From: DATCJA01 sp963814955 | GTDB taxonomy: Bacteria; Acidobacteriota; Vicinamibacteria; Vicinamibacterales; UBA2999 | DNA length: 64,000 nt | Assembly: GCA_963814955.1 (NCBI GenBank) | Contig: CAWFEX010000007.1 | Coordinates: forward strand, 124,001-188,000 | Reading direction: 5' to 3' | In this document: positions 28,724 through 37,580 of the stretch, piece by piece | Numbering within the stretch: the first letter of the stretch is position 1 | How the letters are laid out: each line of letters begins with the position of its first letter | The notes under the pieces: generated by a model | What the model was told of the DNA's origin: nothing | The model's database searches: none | What the model saw: the letters and a program-made list of their open reading frames with translations, nothing else | Made by a program: the position numbers and the translations under genes

Positions 28724-31700
28724 ATGTGGATTTCAGACATCTCCATCCGCCGTCCGGTCTTCGCGACGATGGTCATCATGAGCTTCATGGTGCTCGGCAT
28801 CGTGTCGTTGACGAGACTCGGAATCGACCTGTTCCCCGAAGTGAACTTCCCGTTCGTGAACATCAGCGTTGTGTATCCGGGCGCATCGCCCGAAGAGGTC
28901 GAAACGCTGGTCACCAGGCCGATCGAGGATTCGGTTGCGGGCATCAACGGCGTCAAGCGCGTCGTGTCGAGCTCGACCGAGTCATTCTCTCGTGTCGGCC
29001 TCGAGCTGCGGCTCGAAGTGGATCCGCAGGCAGCCGCCGCAGAGGTCCGCGAAAAAGTCGCGGCCATCCGCAGCCGCCTTCCCGAGCAGATTGAAGACCC
29101 GACGATCGTTCGTTTCGACGTCGCGGCCCTGCCGATCATGGCCTTCGCGGTCGGCTCGTCACAGCGCTCGGACATCACGCGGCGCCAGGTCGAAGACGAT
29201 CTCAAGCCGCTTCTCGAACAGATCGATGGCGTTGCGGCTGTGGAAGTCAACGGTGGCGAGGTGCGCGAGATCCAGGTGGAGCTCGATCCCGGCCGCCTTG
29301 AAGCGCTGGGCCTGCCGGTTGCGGTCGTCGCCGAGAAGCTCGCCGCGGAGAACCTCGACCTTCCCGGGGGGCAGATGCGTCGCGCCGGTCAGACGATTTC
29401 GCTGCGCACAAAGGGAGAGTTTGCAACCATCGACGAAATCGAGAACGTGATTCTCCGATCCGACGGCGGTTCCACCGTCCGTATCCGCGACATCGGGCGC
29501 GTTGTGGATGGTTTCGAAGAGCGGACGTCGACCACCAGGCTGGATGGCGTGGACGCAGTCTCGTTCTCGGTGAAGAAGCAGTCTGGCGCGAATACGGCGG
29601 CGATCGCCGAACGGGTGCATGCGGCGCTCGCCCGCGTGGCCCCGAGCTTTCCGCAACTGCAGATTCGCACCGTACATGACGACTCCGAGTTCATCAGGGA
29701 AAACGTCGCGCAAGTGCGGGAAGCGATCATCTTCGGCGCGGCGATGGCCGTGCTCATCATCTTCATCTTCATGCGCGACTGGCGGTCCACGCTGATCACC
29801 GCGCTCGCGCTGCCGACCTCGGTCATCTCCACGTTCTTCTTCATGTGGATCGCCGGCTTCACCATCAACATGATGACGCTCATGGCGCTGTCGCTCGTGA
29901 TCGGCATCCTCATCGACGACGCCGTCGTCGTGCGCGAAAACATCTACCGGCATATGGAACACGGCGAGGATCCGGTGACGGCGGCTCATCGCGGCACCGC
30001 CGAGATCGGCGTTGCCGTGATGGCGACCACGTTCACGATTCTCGCCGTATTCCTTCCCGTCGGCTTCATGACCGGCATCGTCGGACAGTTCTTCAAGTCG
30101 TTCGCGCTGACCATTGCGTTTGCCGTCGCCATGTCGCTCTTCGTGGCATTCACCCTTGACCCGATGCTGTCGTCCCGATTTGTCCGGTATGTGCCTCGTG
30201 AAGAGCGTATGAGGACGCGGACCGGACGCATGTTCGAAAGCATGGGCCGTGCCTATGACAGCCTCGATCGGGGGTATCACCGCGTGCTCCGCGTTGCGCT
30301 GAACAACCCGTGGAAGTCACTTGGTCTTGCCGCCGTGGTGTTCCTTGTCAGCCTGAGCAGCGTCACGATCATGGGCACCGAGTTCGTCCCCGCTGAAGAC
30401 CGCGGCGAGTTCCAGGTCATCGTGGAGCTGCCACCCGGCACGTCATTCGAAGAGAGCGTCGAGAACGTCGCGCGCGTCGAGCAGGCGGTTCGCAAGATCC
30501 CGGAAGTCACCCAGATATTCAGCACGGTCGGCACCGACGGCCAGGCGCGCGCATCGACACTACGGGTCAAGGTAACCAAGAAAGACGAGCGCGAACGCGG
30601 TATCGGCGAGATCAAGGATCAGGTTCGTACCCTGCTCGCCGGCATGGCGTTCGTCGACGGCAAAGTGGCCGATCCGGAATTCATGCAAGGGGCGCCGTAC
30701 GAGCCGCCAATCAACGTCTTCGTACGCGGCGACGACCTCGCAACGCTTCAGCGCGTGGCGCGTGAAATCGAGACGAAGGTCCGGCAGATCCCGGGCGCTG
30801 TTGACATCAGCAGCAACCTGGAAAGCGGACAGCCCGAGGTTGTTGCCCGCGTCAACCGCTCGCTTGCCGCCGACCTCGGTTTCAGCGTCGCTGCGATCGC
30901 CGCGCAGCTTCGAGGAATGGTCGAGGGTATCGTCCCCAGCCGCCTGCGTGACGGGGACCGCGAACACGATATTCGGGTCCGGCTCGCGCCGGAATATCGA
31001 AACGATCCGGTCGCCGTGCTGCGCACGCCGTTGTACTCGCCTGCCGGCGCGGCGGTCCGGACGAGTGACATTGTGGCGTTCGCGCCCGAGGTCGGGCCCA
31101 GCAACATCGACCGCGAGCAGCGCCGCAGGCAGGCCAGGATTGGCATCGACCTCGCCCCCGGCTATGCACTCGGCGATGTGACCGCCGAAGTGACAAAAGC
31201 GGTGGAGACGGTCTCAATGCCGGCGACGTTCGAGTGGGGATTTGCGGGGGACGTCGAGCTGATGCAGGAGTCGGCTGCGGCCATGGCGCTCGCGCTGATC
31301 CTGGCGGTGGCCTTCATCTATATCGTCCTCGCGTCACAGTTCGAGTCGTTCCTGCAGCCGATGATCATCATGCTGTCGCTGCCGCTCGCGCTCGTCGGGG
31401 CGCTTCTGCTGCTCCTCTTCACAGGCAAGAACCTCGGCATGCCGGCCATGATCGGCGTCGTGATGCTGATGGGTCTCGTCACGAAGAACGCGATCCTGCT
31501 CGTCGACTACACCAATCAACTGCGCCGGGAAGGGCTGCCGCTGAAGAATGCGTTGCTGTCGGCGGGACCTGTGCGTCTGCGTCCGATCGTCATGACGACG
31601 GTTGCGATGATTCTTGGCATGCTGCCATCCGCAGTGGGCACCGGCGACGGCAGCGAGTTCCGCGCGCCGATCGCGATTGCGACGATCGGTGGGCTGCTGA

Positions 31701-32035
31701 CGTCCACGCTGCTGACGCTCGTTGTCGTGCCCGTGGCGTACCTGATTCTCGAAGGCGCCGTCGAACGGGTGAAGGCCTGGCGCAAGGAGCCGATGCCGGC
31801 GGGCCTGCGCGCCGCCGCGCGCGTCACCGGCGTGCTTCTGTTACTGGCCCTGGTCGGCGCGTTCCTGAGCGTCGCCTCGGCATTCGCTCAGACGGGGCCC
31901 GGGGCCGACGTGGCGCGGGCCGACCTGAAAGGTCGGCCCGATCAGTCAGGTCGGCCCGATTGGTCAGGCCGCCCTTATTCCCGGATCCGGGCCCTTGACG
32001 ATCGATCGCGCGCTCGAGCTTGCGGCGACTCGTAA
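28724..32035 (+). CDS. RND multidrug efflux permease (HAE-1/AcrB-like)
   Basis: 1103 aa with the RND layout: helix 1 at residues about 10-30, a porter domain, helices 2-6 (from VREAIIFGAAMAVLIIFIFM), the proton-relay GILIDDAVVVREN in helix 4, a second porter domain, and helices 8-12 (MGLVTKNAILLVDY). The family end is near residue 1023; beyond it lies MPAGLRAAARVTGVLLLL...ASAFAQ, which looks like a signal peptide for the next gene, followed by REP-encoded residues. The extra 80 residues are therefore probably read-through. It exports lipophilic compounds using proton motive force. Confidence 0.93.
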   Translation: MWISDISIRRPVFATMVIMSFMVLGIVSLTRLGIDLFPEVNFPFVNISVVYPGASPEEVETLVTRPIEDSVAGINGVKRVVSSSTESFSRVGLELRLEVDPQAAAAEVREKVAAIRSRLPEQIEDPTIVRFDVAALPIMAFAVGSSQRSDITRRQVEDDLKPLLEQIDGVAAVEVNGGEVREIQVELDPGRLEALGLPVAVVAEKLAAENLDLPGGQMRRAGQTISLRTKGEFATIDEIENVILRSDGGSTVRIRDIGRVVDGFEERTSTTRLDGVDAVSFSVKKQSGANTAAIAERVHAALARVAPSFPQLQIRTVHDDSEFIRENVAQVREAIIFGAAMAVLIIFIFMRDWRSTLITALALPTSVISTFFFMWIAGFTINMMTLMALSLVIGILIDDAVVVRENIYRHMEHGEDPVTAAHRGTAEIGVAVMATTFTILAVFLPVGFMTGIVGQFFKSFALTIAFAVAMSLFVAFTLDPMLSSRFVRYVPREERMRTRTGRMFESMGRAYDSLDRGYHRVLRVALNNPWKSLGLAAVVFLVSLSSVTIMGTEFVPAEDRGEFQVIVELPPGTSFEESVENVARVEQAVRKIPEVTQIFSTVGTDGQARASTLRVKVTKKDERERGIGEIKDQVRTLLAGMAFVDGKVADPEFMQGAPYEPPINVFVRGDDLATLQRVAREIETKVRQIPGAVDISSNLESGQPEVVARVNRSLAADLGFSVAAIAAQLRGMVEGIVPSRLRDGDREHDIRVRLAPEYRNDPVAVLRTPLYSPAGAAVRTSDIVAFAPEVGPSNIDREQRRRQARIGIDLAPGYALGDVTAEVTKAVETVSMPATFEWGFAGDVELMQESAAAMALALILAVAFIYIVLASQFESFLQPMIIMLSLPLALVGALLLLLFTGKNLGMPAMIGVVMLMGLVTKNAILLVDYTNQLRREGLPLKNALLSAGPVRLRPIVMTTVAMILGMLPSAVGTGDGSEFRAPIAIATIGGLLTSTLLTLVVVPVAYLILEGAVERVKAWRKEPMPAGLRAAARVTGVLLLLALVGAFLSVASAFAQTGPGADVARADLKGRPDQSGRPDWSGRPYSRIRALDDRSRARACGDS
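31917..31975. repeat. REP hairpin plus two degenerate half-copies, family A
   Basis: GGGCCGACCT, loop GAA, AGGTCGGCCC, followed by two CAGGYCGG-like half units. It lies between a signal-peptide-like segment in the RND frame and the mature OMF frame. Its TGA at 31926 is what stops the OMF frame upstream. Confidence 0.8.
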
Positions 32036-33227
32036 TGAAGATCTCAAAGTCGCGAGCGAACGGTTGCGCGAGAGTCAGGCGAACGTCGCCCAGGCGCGTG
32101 CCGCGTTCCTGCCGTCGCTGGATCTGAATTTCCTGTACACGCCGTCCCAGGCCTCGCCGCTCCTGCGCATTCCCGGCGGCATCTTCGGACCAAACGAGCA
32201 GACATTTCGCGCGAATCTGATTCGTGAAAACGTTGTTCGCTTCGACATCGCACAACCGATCTACACAGGCGGCCGGCTGGCGCACGCGTATGGCGCCGAG
32301 GCGGCGACACAGGAAGGCAGCCGTCTGGAGCTCGAACGCGCGCGGCACACGCTGAGGCTGCGCGTATACGAAACGTTCTATGCCGCCTTGATGGCGGACC
32401 AGGGCGTTCAAACCGCGGACGAAGGCGTTCGCATTGCCGAGCGGCATCTCGAACTGGCACAGGTGCGCTATCAGGCCGGGTCGGCAGCCCGTCTCGACGG
32501 GCTCCGGGCCGAAGTGGAGCTCGCGAATGCGCGGGCGCGGCTGATCCGCGCCCGCAGCAACGCGGAAGTGTCGTATCAGGCACTCCGCACCGTACTCTCA
32601 CTGCCGCAGAACGAGCCGTTGCAGCTCTCCGGAACGCTCGACGAGGTCCCGGCGCTCCCACCTGTCGCGGAACTCCAGAAGGCGGTCACGGCGCGGCCGG
32701 ATATTCGCGCCATCGGCCAGCAGCGCGAAGCCGCTGAGCAGCTGGTCTCGCTCGCAAACGCTGAACTGAAGCCGACCGTCGCCTTCATGGGAAATCTGCA
32801 GTATCAGGAAGACGGCGTCAATCGCCTGTTCGACGGAGGGAATCGGAGCTTCCAGTTCGGTCTCGCCGTCCGAGTGCCGCTGTTCAGCGCACCGGCGGTC
32901 GCGGCAAAGAAAGCCGCCGCTTCCGCGCGGGTACTGCAGGCCGAACACCGCGCCAACTCCGTATTCGACAACGCGCGGCTCGAGCTGGCGTCTGCCACGA
33001 CCGAGCTCGAGGCGGCTCGCGAAATCGTGACGACGCAGGAGAAGGCGGTGGAACTGGCCCGCGAGACCATCGGGATCGCCGAGGTGTCATACGAGAACGG
33101 CGTCATCACCGCCACCGAGTTGAACGACGCAAGGCTGTCGCTTCTCGAAACCGAGTGGGAGTTGATGCAGGCCAAGTACAACCAGATTGTCGCCGCCGCG
33201 CGGACCCGCTACGCCGCGGGGTTGTGA
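31995..33227 (+). CDS. TolC-family outer-membrane efflux channel, apparently cut from its signal peptide
   Basis: 410 aa from a TTG at 31995. LTIDRALELAATRNEDLKVA is the mature start of OEP proteins, and two OEP repeats follow (YETFYAALMADQGVQTADEGVRIAERHLE; ATELEAAREIVTTQEKAVELARETIGIAEVSYENG, read in parts). No signal peptide is encoded in this frame. One lies upstream in the RND frame (31793-31890, ending ASAFAQ), separated by a REP. Removing one base in the REP (AAAGG to AAGG) would join signal and channel. It is the third component of the pump. Confidence 0.88.
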   Translation: MTIDRALELAATRNEDLKVASERLRESQANVAQARAAFLPSLDLNFLYTPSQASPLLRIPGGIFGPNEQTFRANLIRENVVRFDIAQPIYTGGRLAHAYGAEAATQEGSRLELERARHTLRLRVYETFYAALMADQGVQTADEGVRIAERHLELAQVRYQAGSAARLDGLRAEVELANARARLIRARSNAEVSYQALRTVLSLPQNEPLQLSGTLDEVPALPPVAELQKAVTARPDIRAIGQQREAAEQLVSLANAELKPTVAFMGNLQYQEDGVNRLFDGGNRSFQFGLAVRVPLFSAPAVAAKKAAASARVLQAEHRANSVFDNARLELASATTELEAAREIVTTQEKAVELARETIGIAEVSYENGVITATELNDARLSLLETEWELMQAKYNQIVAAARTRYAAGL

Positions 33228-33252
33228 TTGAACGCCGCGAGTCCGATCACGA

Positions 33253-33367
33253 GCCACAGAGTCACAGAGACACAGAGGTTCAAAAGAAGTAATTTATTCT
33301 CCGTGACTCCGTCTCTCCGTCCTTCGACTTCCGCTCAGGACGCCCCGAGCATCGTCGAGGGGCGTGG
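33253..33367. repeat. Composite element: octamer inverted repeat plus TTCGACTT...GGGGCGTGG block
   Basis: CCACAGAG, TCACAGAG and ACACAGAG face CTCCGTGA, CTCCGTCT and CTCCGTCC across an AT-rich centre. This runs directly into TTCGACTTCCGCTCAGGACG and the palindrome GCCCCGAGC/GTCGAGGGGC. An inverted copy with the same junction is at 45456. It fills the gap before the IMPDH-like gene. Confidence 0.8.
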
Positions 33368-33375
33368 CTCGTCTC

Positions 33376-34860
33376 ATGAATGATCTGCTCTGCCTCGTCC
33401 GCGGCTGCACCTTCGACGATTTCCTCTTCACACCTCAGTACAGCGTGGTCGAGCGCCGCGATCCGGCGCTCATCGATCTGACGTCGCGCCTGTCGCGCCG
33501 CCTCACCCTCAAGCGACCGATCGTGTCCGCGAACATGGATACGGTCACACGGTCGGAGATGGCGATCGCGGTGGCCGAAGAAGGCGGCATCGGCATCATC
33601 GACCGCGGTTTTCGCAGCGGCGAAATCGAGCCGCAGGTGCGCGAGGTCCAGATCGTCAAGCGCAAGCAGCACGGCGTCATCGGCGACCCCTACACCATCG
33701 ACGAAAGCGCCGCATTGCAGGACGCGGCCGCGCGGATGCGAGATACGGGCGTCGGAACGCTCGTGGTGGTGGATGGCCAGCGGCATGTGAAGGGGCTGGT
33801 GACGACGCGCGACCTCCGTTTTGTCGATGAGCGCGGTACGGTTCGCTCGAGAATGACGCCGCGCGAGCGTCTGGTCGTGCACACCGGCGACATGGATGCG
33901 GCGAGCGCTGAAGAGCTGATGCGGACCCACAAGGTGAAGAAGCTGCCGCTCATCAATGAAGACGGCACGCTGCGCGGCCTCGTCACCGCCAAGGATCTGG
34001 TCGTGCAGCGCGAGCTTCCGTTCGCGACGCGCGACGCGCAAGGCCGGCTTCGGGTGGGGGCCGCGATCGGCGCGAAAGGCGACTACCTCGAACGCGCCGC
34101 CGAGCTGCTGCGCGCCGAAGTCGACGTCATCGTCATCGACATCGCCCATGGGCACTCCGCCGTCATGGCCCGTGCCATCGAAGCGTTTCGAAAGCGGTTC
34201 GGCGACGTCGAGCTCATCGCCGGGAACGTGGCGACCGCGGAAGGCGTCAGATTTCTGCTGGAGCGTGGCGTCGACGGCATCAAGATCGGCATCGGACCGG
34301 GCGGCGGCTGCACCACCCGTCTCAATACCAACTACGGCGTTCCGCAGGCGCAGGCACTGGTCGAATCGCGCACCGAGGCCGGCGGGCGCGTGCCTCTCAT
34401 CGCCGACGGCGGCGTCAAACGTCACGGCGCATTCGTGCAGGCGCTGACGTTTGGGGGCGATTCCGTCATGCTGGGCGGCATGCTCGCGGGCACGACGGAA
34501 ACACCCGGAGAGGTGGTGCAGAAGCCGGTGGTCGTGCCCGACTCCAACAAGACGGTGAACGTGCCGTTCAAAGTGTTCCGCGGCATGGCGTCGCTCGAGG
34601 CGATTGTGGATCGCCTCGACGTGGAGGACGCAGAGGCCGCCGATGTCGAAGCGCTCGGAGCGGAGGGGATGGAAGTGAGCGTACCGGCACGAGGCTCGGT
34701 GCGTCCGCTGCTGCGCGACATCATCAAGCACCTGTGCTCGGCGATCAGCTACAGCGGCGCGAGAAGCCTGGCCGAGATGCAGGAGATGTTCCGGAAGGAT
34801 CCGGAGCGCTACGTGATCAGACTCACCGAGTCGAGCCGGCGCGAATCGTTCGACCGGTAA
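33376..34860 (+). CDS. guaB: IMP dehydrogenase-like protein with CBS pair
   Basis: 494 aa from the ATG at 33376; the in-frame GTG at 33364 lies in a repeat. TIM-barrel IMPDH/GMPR fold with two CBS domains at residues about 98-210. KRPIVSANMDTVT, DIAHGHS and IAGNVAT are conserved. The catalytic loop is GIGPGGGCTTR with Cys312, where typical IMPDH has GPGSICTTR, and the following LNTNYGVPQ differs from the usual V-AGVGVPQ. The flap FRGMASLEA replaces YRGMGSLGAM. It is probably IMPDH (IMP to XMP with NAD) but a related reaction such as GMP reductase cannot be excluded. Confidence 0.82.
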   Translation: MNDLLCLVRGCTFDDFLFTPQYSVVERRDPALIDLTSRLSRRLTLKRPIVSANMDTVTRSEMAIAVAEEGGIGIIDRGFRSGEIEPQVREVQIVKRKQHGVIGDPYTIDESAALQDAAARMRDTGVGTLVVVDGQRHVKGLVTTRDLRFVDERGTVRSRMTPRERLVVHTGDMDAASAEELMRTHKVKKLPLINEDGTLRGLVTAKDLVVQRELPFATRDAQGRLRVGAAIGAKGDYLERAAELLRAEVDVIVIDIAHGHSAVMARAIEAFRKRFGDVELIAGNVATAEGVRFLLERGVDGIKIGIGPGGGCTTRLNTNYGVPQAQALVESRTEAGGRVPLIADGGVKRHGAFVQALTFGGDSVMLGGMLAGTTETPGEVVQKPVVVPDSNKTVNVPFKVFRGMASLEAIVDRLDVEDAEAADVEALGAEGMEVSVPARGSVRPLLRDIIKHLCSAISYSGARSLAEMQEMFRKDPERYVIRLTESSRRESFDR

Positions 34861-34880
34861 CCCACCGCGAACGAATGTCC

Positions 34881-34999
34881 GGGCCGACCTGACGATGACA
34901 GGGCCGACTTGAAAGTCGGCCCCTACATTGATGCCGCCGTCGAACCTGACCGCGGATGTAGGGGCCGACTTTAGGTCGGCCCGGCGACGTTCTGGTCGG
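34881..34999. repeat. Cluster of family A REP hairpins upstream of RAYT 2 end
   Basis: Two complete hairpins: 34901-34926 (GGGCCGACTT-GA-AAGTCGGCCC then CTAC) and 34958-34982 (GTAG then GGGCCGAC-TTTA-GGTCGGCCC). Half copies stand at 34881 and 34990. They occupy the 143-bp gap between the IMPDH-like gene and the transposase. Confidence 0.85.
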
Positions 35000-35003
35000 C
35001 CCT

Positions 35004-35534
35004 TCACGTCGGCCCCTGTCGATCGTGGCACCGCTGCAGCAAATCTTCCAGAGTGGTCACGAACGAACCGACCCACGGATAATCGGCCGGCGACTCGACC
35101 AGGCCGGCCCTGACGGGGTTCTCGAGCACATAACGGACCTTCTGTTCAAGCGACTCGTCGCTGAGAAGAATGTGTCCGTAATATCCCCGCTGCCACAGCG
35201 CCGTTCCATGGCTGCGTTTCGCCGCGAACGAAGTCTGTTGCTTCCAGACACGCACGAATTCCTGCAAGTCCGAATCATCGCTCGTGCCTTCAACGAGCAG
35301 GTTCACGTGATCCGGCATGAAGCAGTACGCAATTACGGCAAATCGATATGAAGCACCGCATGTTCGTAATTGATCGATCGCCGCTGAGATCACATTCGCC
35401 TCGGAGAACCAGGGACAGCGATGGTGCGCGCAAATCGTGAGGAAATATCTGCGCAGACCGATGTAGTTCGGCGGGGACAAGCGCGGCACGGCCTTTCGAC
35501 GCATGCCATCGCGCAGGGCAAGATGCCTTCCCAA
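35004..35534 (-). CDS. REP-associated tyrosine transposase (RAYT 2) with altered HUH motif
   Basis: 176 aa from 35534; an in-frame ATG at 35504 (MRRKAVPRLSPPNYIGLRRYF) aligns better with RAYT 1. The Y1 fold is clear: LRRYFLTICAHH, FAVIAYCFMPDHVNLLVEG, LWQRGYYGHILL, VRYVLENPVRAGLV. The HUH metal motif reads H-V-N: the second histidine is replaced by asparagine (codon AAC), which should weaken or abolish nicking. The gene is flanked by family A REP hairpins (34901, 34958, 35543), different in stem from those around RAYT 1. Confidence 0.9.
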   Translation of the reverse strand: MGRHLALRDGMRRKAVPRLSPPNYIGLRRYFLTICAHHRCPWFSEANVISAAIDQLRTCGASYRFAVIAYCFMPDHVNLLVEGTSDDSDLQEFVRVWKQQTSFAAKRSHGTALWQRGYYGHILLSDESLEQKVRYVLENPVRAGLVESPADYPWVGSFVTTLEDLLQRCHDRQGPT

Positions 35535-35542
35535 GTACCGGC

Positions 35543-35568
35543 GGGCCGACCTGAAGGTCGGCCCCTAC
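35543..35568. repeat. REP hairpin, family A, right flank of RAYT 2
   Basis: GGGCCGACCT-GA-AGGTCGGCCC then CTAC, between the transposase start and the kinase stop. Confidence 0.85.
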
Positions 35569-35581
35569 ATGGGTGGCCTGC

Positions 35582-36517
35582 CTACATGGCGAGGGGCCCG
35601 AAATGCTCTTCGTATCGGGCCTTGAACTCCTCGACGGTGTAAGCGTGGCTCTGGCCACCGAGGTGTTCGAGCGCGTATGTCGCGGCGACGCTGCCGAACT
35701 GCGCGCATGTTGGCAGCGGGGCGCCCGACGCCATGCCCTTCATCAGCCCCCCGCGGAACGCATCGCCAACGCCGGTTGGATCGACGATTCGAGCGGGCGG
35801 AACGGCTTTGACGTCCACGCGGCTGCCATTCTCGTACACCGTACAACCATGCTCGCCGCGAGTGACGATCAGCGCGTCGGCCACTTGCAGCACGTCGTCC
35901 TCGTTCATGGCCGTCTTCTGGCGAATGAGCTCGAGCTCGTAATCGTTGCAGATCACGATCCGCGCACCGCGGATACCTTCCTTCAACTCCGATCCGGACA
36001 TGCGCGCGCACTGCTGACCGGGATCGAATATGACGGGAATGCGCAGCGTTCGACATTCTTCCGCGTACTGCACCATCGCCGCGGGATCGTTGGGGGAGAT
36101 CACGACCAGCCCGGGATCCTGGACGGTGCGAAACGACAGCTCCGACGCGTGCGCCATCGCGCCGGTATAGAACGACGCAATCTGGTTGTTTGCAGTGTCA
36201 GTGCTGCAAAAAAACGAGGCGGTGAACTTGTCGGGCACCTGACGTACGAGTGACGTATCAACCCCAGCCGCCTCGAGCCACTGGCGGTACTCTCCGAAGT
36301 CCTGGCCGGCCGTTCCCATGAGGTACGGCCGCTCGCCGAGCAGCGCCAGCGTGTAGGCGATGTTCGGCGCGCATCCTCCCCGCCGCTTGTCCATGGAATC
36401 GACGAGGAAGCTCAGACTGACACGCTGCATGTGGTCGGCGAGGAAGTGTTCCGTGAACTTCCCCGGGAACGACATCAGGTAGTCGTAGGCGATTGAACCG
36501 GTAACGATAAGCTTCAT
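35582..36517 (-). CDS. PfkB-family nucleoside/sugar kinase, adenosine-kinase-like
   Basis: 311 aa from the ATG at 36517 (MKLIVTGSIAYDYLMSFPG). The family signatures are GGCAPNIAYTLALLG in the N-terminal half and DPTGVGDAFRGGL with the catalytic aspartate in the C-terminal half. GSIAYDYLMSFPGKF and the overall length match bacterial adenosine-kinase-like PfkB proteins. It lies 81 bp downstream of MTA phosphorylase, supporting a purine-salvage role. Adenosine as substrate is inference. Confidence 0.88.
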   Translation of the reverse strand: MKLIVTGSIAYDYLMSFPGKFTEHFLADHMQRVSLSFLVDSMDKRRGGCAPNIAYTLALLGERPYLMGTAGQDFGEYRQWLEAAGVDTSLVRQVPDKFTASFFCSTDTANNQIASFYTGAMAHASELSFRTVQDPGLVVISPNDPAAMVQYAEECRTLRIPVIFDPGQQCARMSGSELKEGIRGARIVICNDYELELIRQKTAMNEDDVLQVADALIVTRGEHGCTVYENGSRVDVKAVPPARIVDPTGVGDAFRGGLMKGMASGAPLPTCAQFGSVAATYALEHLGGQSHAYTVEEFKARYEEHFGPLAM

Positions 36518-36523
36518 GGGCGT

Positions 36524-36597
36524 TGAACCACGAAGGACACGAAACGCATGAGGATCGTATACATTCTTCACGACCTTCGTGAGTTTCGTGGTTCAGA
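36524..36597. repeat. Inverted element built of octamer-like units (CCACGAAG)
   Basis: AACCACGAAGGACACGAAAC on the left pairs with GTGAGTTTCGTGGTTC on the right around an AT-rich centre. It fills the whole 81-bp gap between the kinase and mtnP. Confidence 0.78.
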
Positions 36598-36598
36598 A

Positions 36599-37471
36599 TC
36601 AGGGCGTGACAGCCAGGTATTTCCCCACCAGCGGCGCCAGTTCCTTCTTGACGTGATCGGGTATGGCGTCGGGACGCGTCACGAGAGCGTATTTCAGCGC
36701 CGACGCACACTCGCACGTCCGTGCGTACGGCAGCATGCCAACCGCTCCGGCGATGATCTCCTGCGCCATCTTCGCGTTCTGCGTCAGATTGGCGATCACC
36801 ATTTCCACGGTGACGGAGTCGTGGTCGGGATGCCAGCAATCGTAGTCGGTCACGAGCGCGATCGTCGCGTAACAGATTTCCGCTTCGCGCGCGAGCTTCG
36901 CCTCCTGCAGGTTGGTCATGCCGATAATGTCCATGCCCCACGAGCGATACAGCTTCGATTCGGCCAGCGTCGAGAACTGCGGCCCTTCCATGCAGACGTA
37001 GGTGCCGCCCTTGTGCACGGTCGCGCCGGCCGACCGGGCGCTCTCGTACGCCAGTCCGCTCAGAATGCGGCAGAACGGATGGGCGAAGGCGACGTGGGCC
37101 GCGAGACCGCGGCCGAAGAACGTGCTCGGCCGCCCTTTCGTCCGATCGAAGAATTGATCGGGAATGACAATGTCGAGCGGTTTGTACTCCTCCTTCAGGC
37201 TGCCGACAGCGCTTGCCGAAAGAACGTGCTCGACACCGAGCAGCTTCATGCCGAAGACGTTCGCACGGAAGTTGATTTCCGTCGGCAGCACGCGGTGTCC
37301 GGCCCCGTGACGGGCAAGAAACGCCACCCGGCGCCCGCGGAGCGTGCCGAGCACGTACGGGCCCGACGGATCACCAAACGGGGTCGTCAACGTCACTTCC
37401 TCGCGATCGGTGACGCCAGGCATGTCGTACAAACCGCTGCCGCCGATGATGCCGATTTGGGCTTTTTCCAT
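36599..37471 (-). CDS. mtnP: S-methyl-5'-thioadenosine phosphorylase
   Basis: 290 aa hexapeptide-type purine nucleoside phosphorylase of the MTAP branch. IGIIGGSGLYDM, FLARHGAGHRVLPTEINFRANV, YVCMEGPQFSTLAESKLYRSWGMDIIGMTN (in parts) and VTDYDCWH with the purine-binding Asp are diagnostic. It splits 5'-methylthioadenosine to adenine and methylthioribose-1-phosphate, clearing the by-product of polyamine and SAM metabolism. It is paired with the adenosine-kinase-like gene. Confidence 0.94.
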   Translation of the reverse strand: MEKAQIGIIGGSGLYDMPGVTDREEVTLTTPFGDPSGPYVLGTLRGRRVAFLARHGAGHRVLPTEINFRANVFGMKLLGVEHVLSASAVGSLKEEYKPLDIVIPDQFFDRTKGRPSTFFGRGLAAHVAFAHPFCRILSGLAYESARSAGATVHKGGTYVCMEGPQFSTLAESKLYRSWGMDIIGMTNLQEAKLAREAEICYATIALVTDYDCWHPDHDSVTVEMVIANLTQNAKMAQEIIAGAVGMLPYARTCECASALKYALVTRPDAIPDHVKKELAPLVGKYLAVTP

Positions 37472-37575
37472 AGTTGGTCGTTGGTAGTTGGTGGTTGGCC
37501 CGTAGAGCGCACGCTTTAGCGTGCGCGATCACCCCACGCAGGCTGAAGCCTGCGTTCTACGAAACCACGTACCAG
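37470..37575. repeat. TAGTTGG heptamers plus two GTAG-footed REP hairpins (family D)
   Basis: 37470-37498 reads TAGTTGG, TCGTTGG, TAGTTGG, TGGTTGG. 37502-37526 is GTAG then GCGCACGC-TTTA-GCGTGCGC. 37537-37560 is CGCAGGC-TGAA-GCCTGCG ending CTAC. A complementary ACCAGCTAG closes the element. No gene fits here. Confidence 0.78.
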
Positions 37576-37580
37576 CTAGT

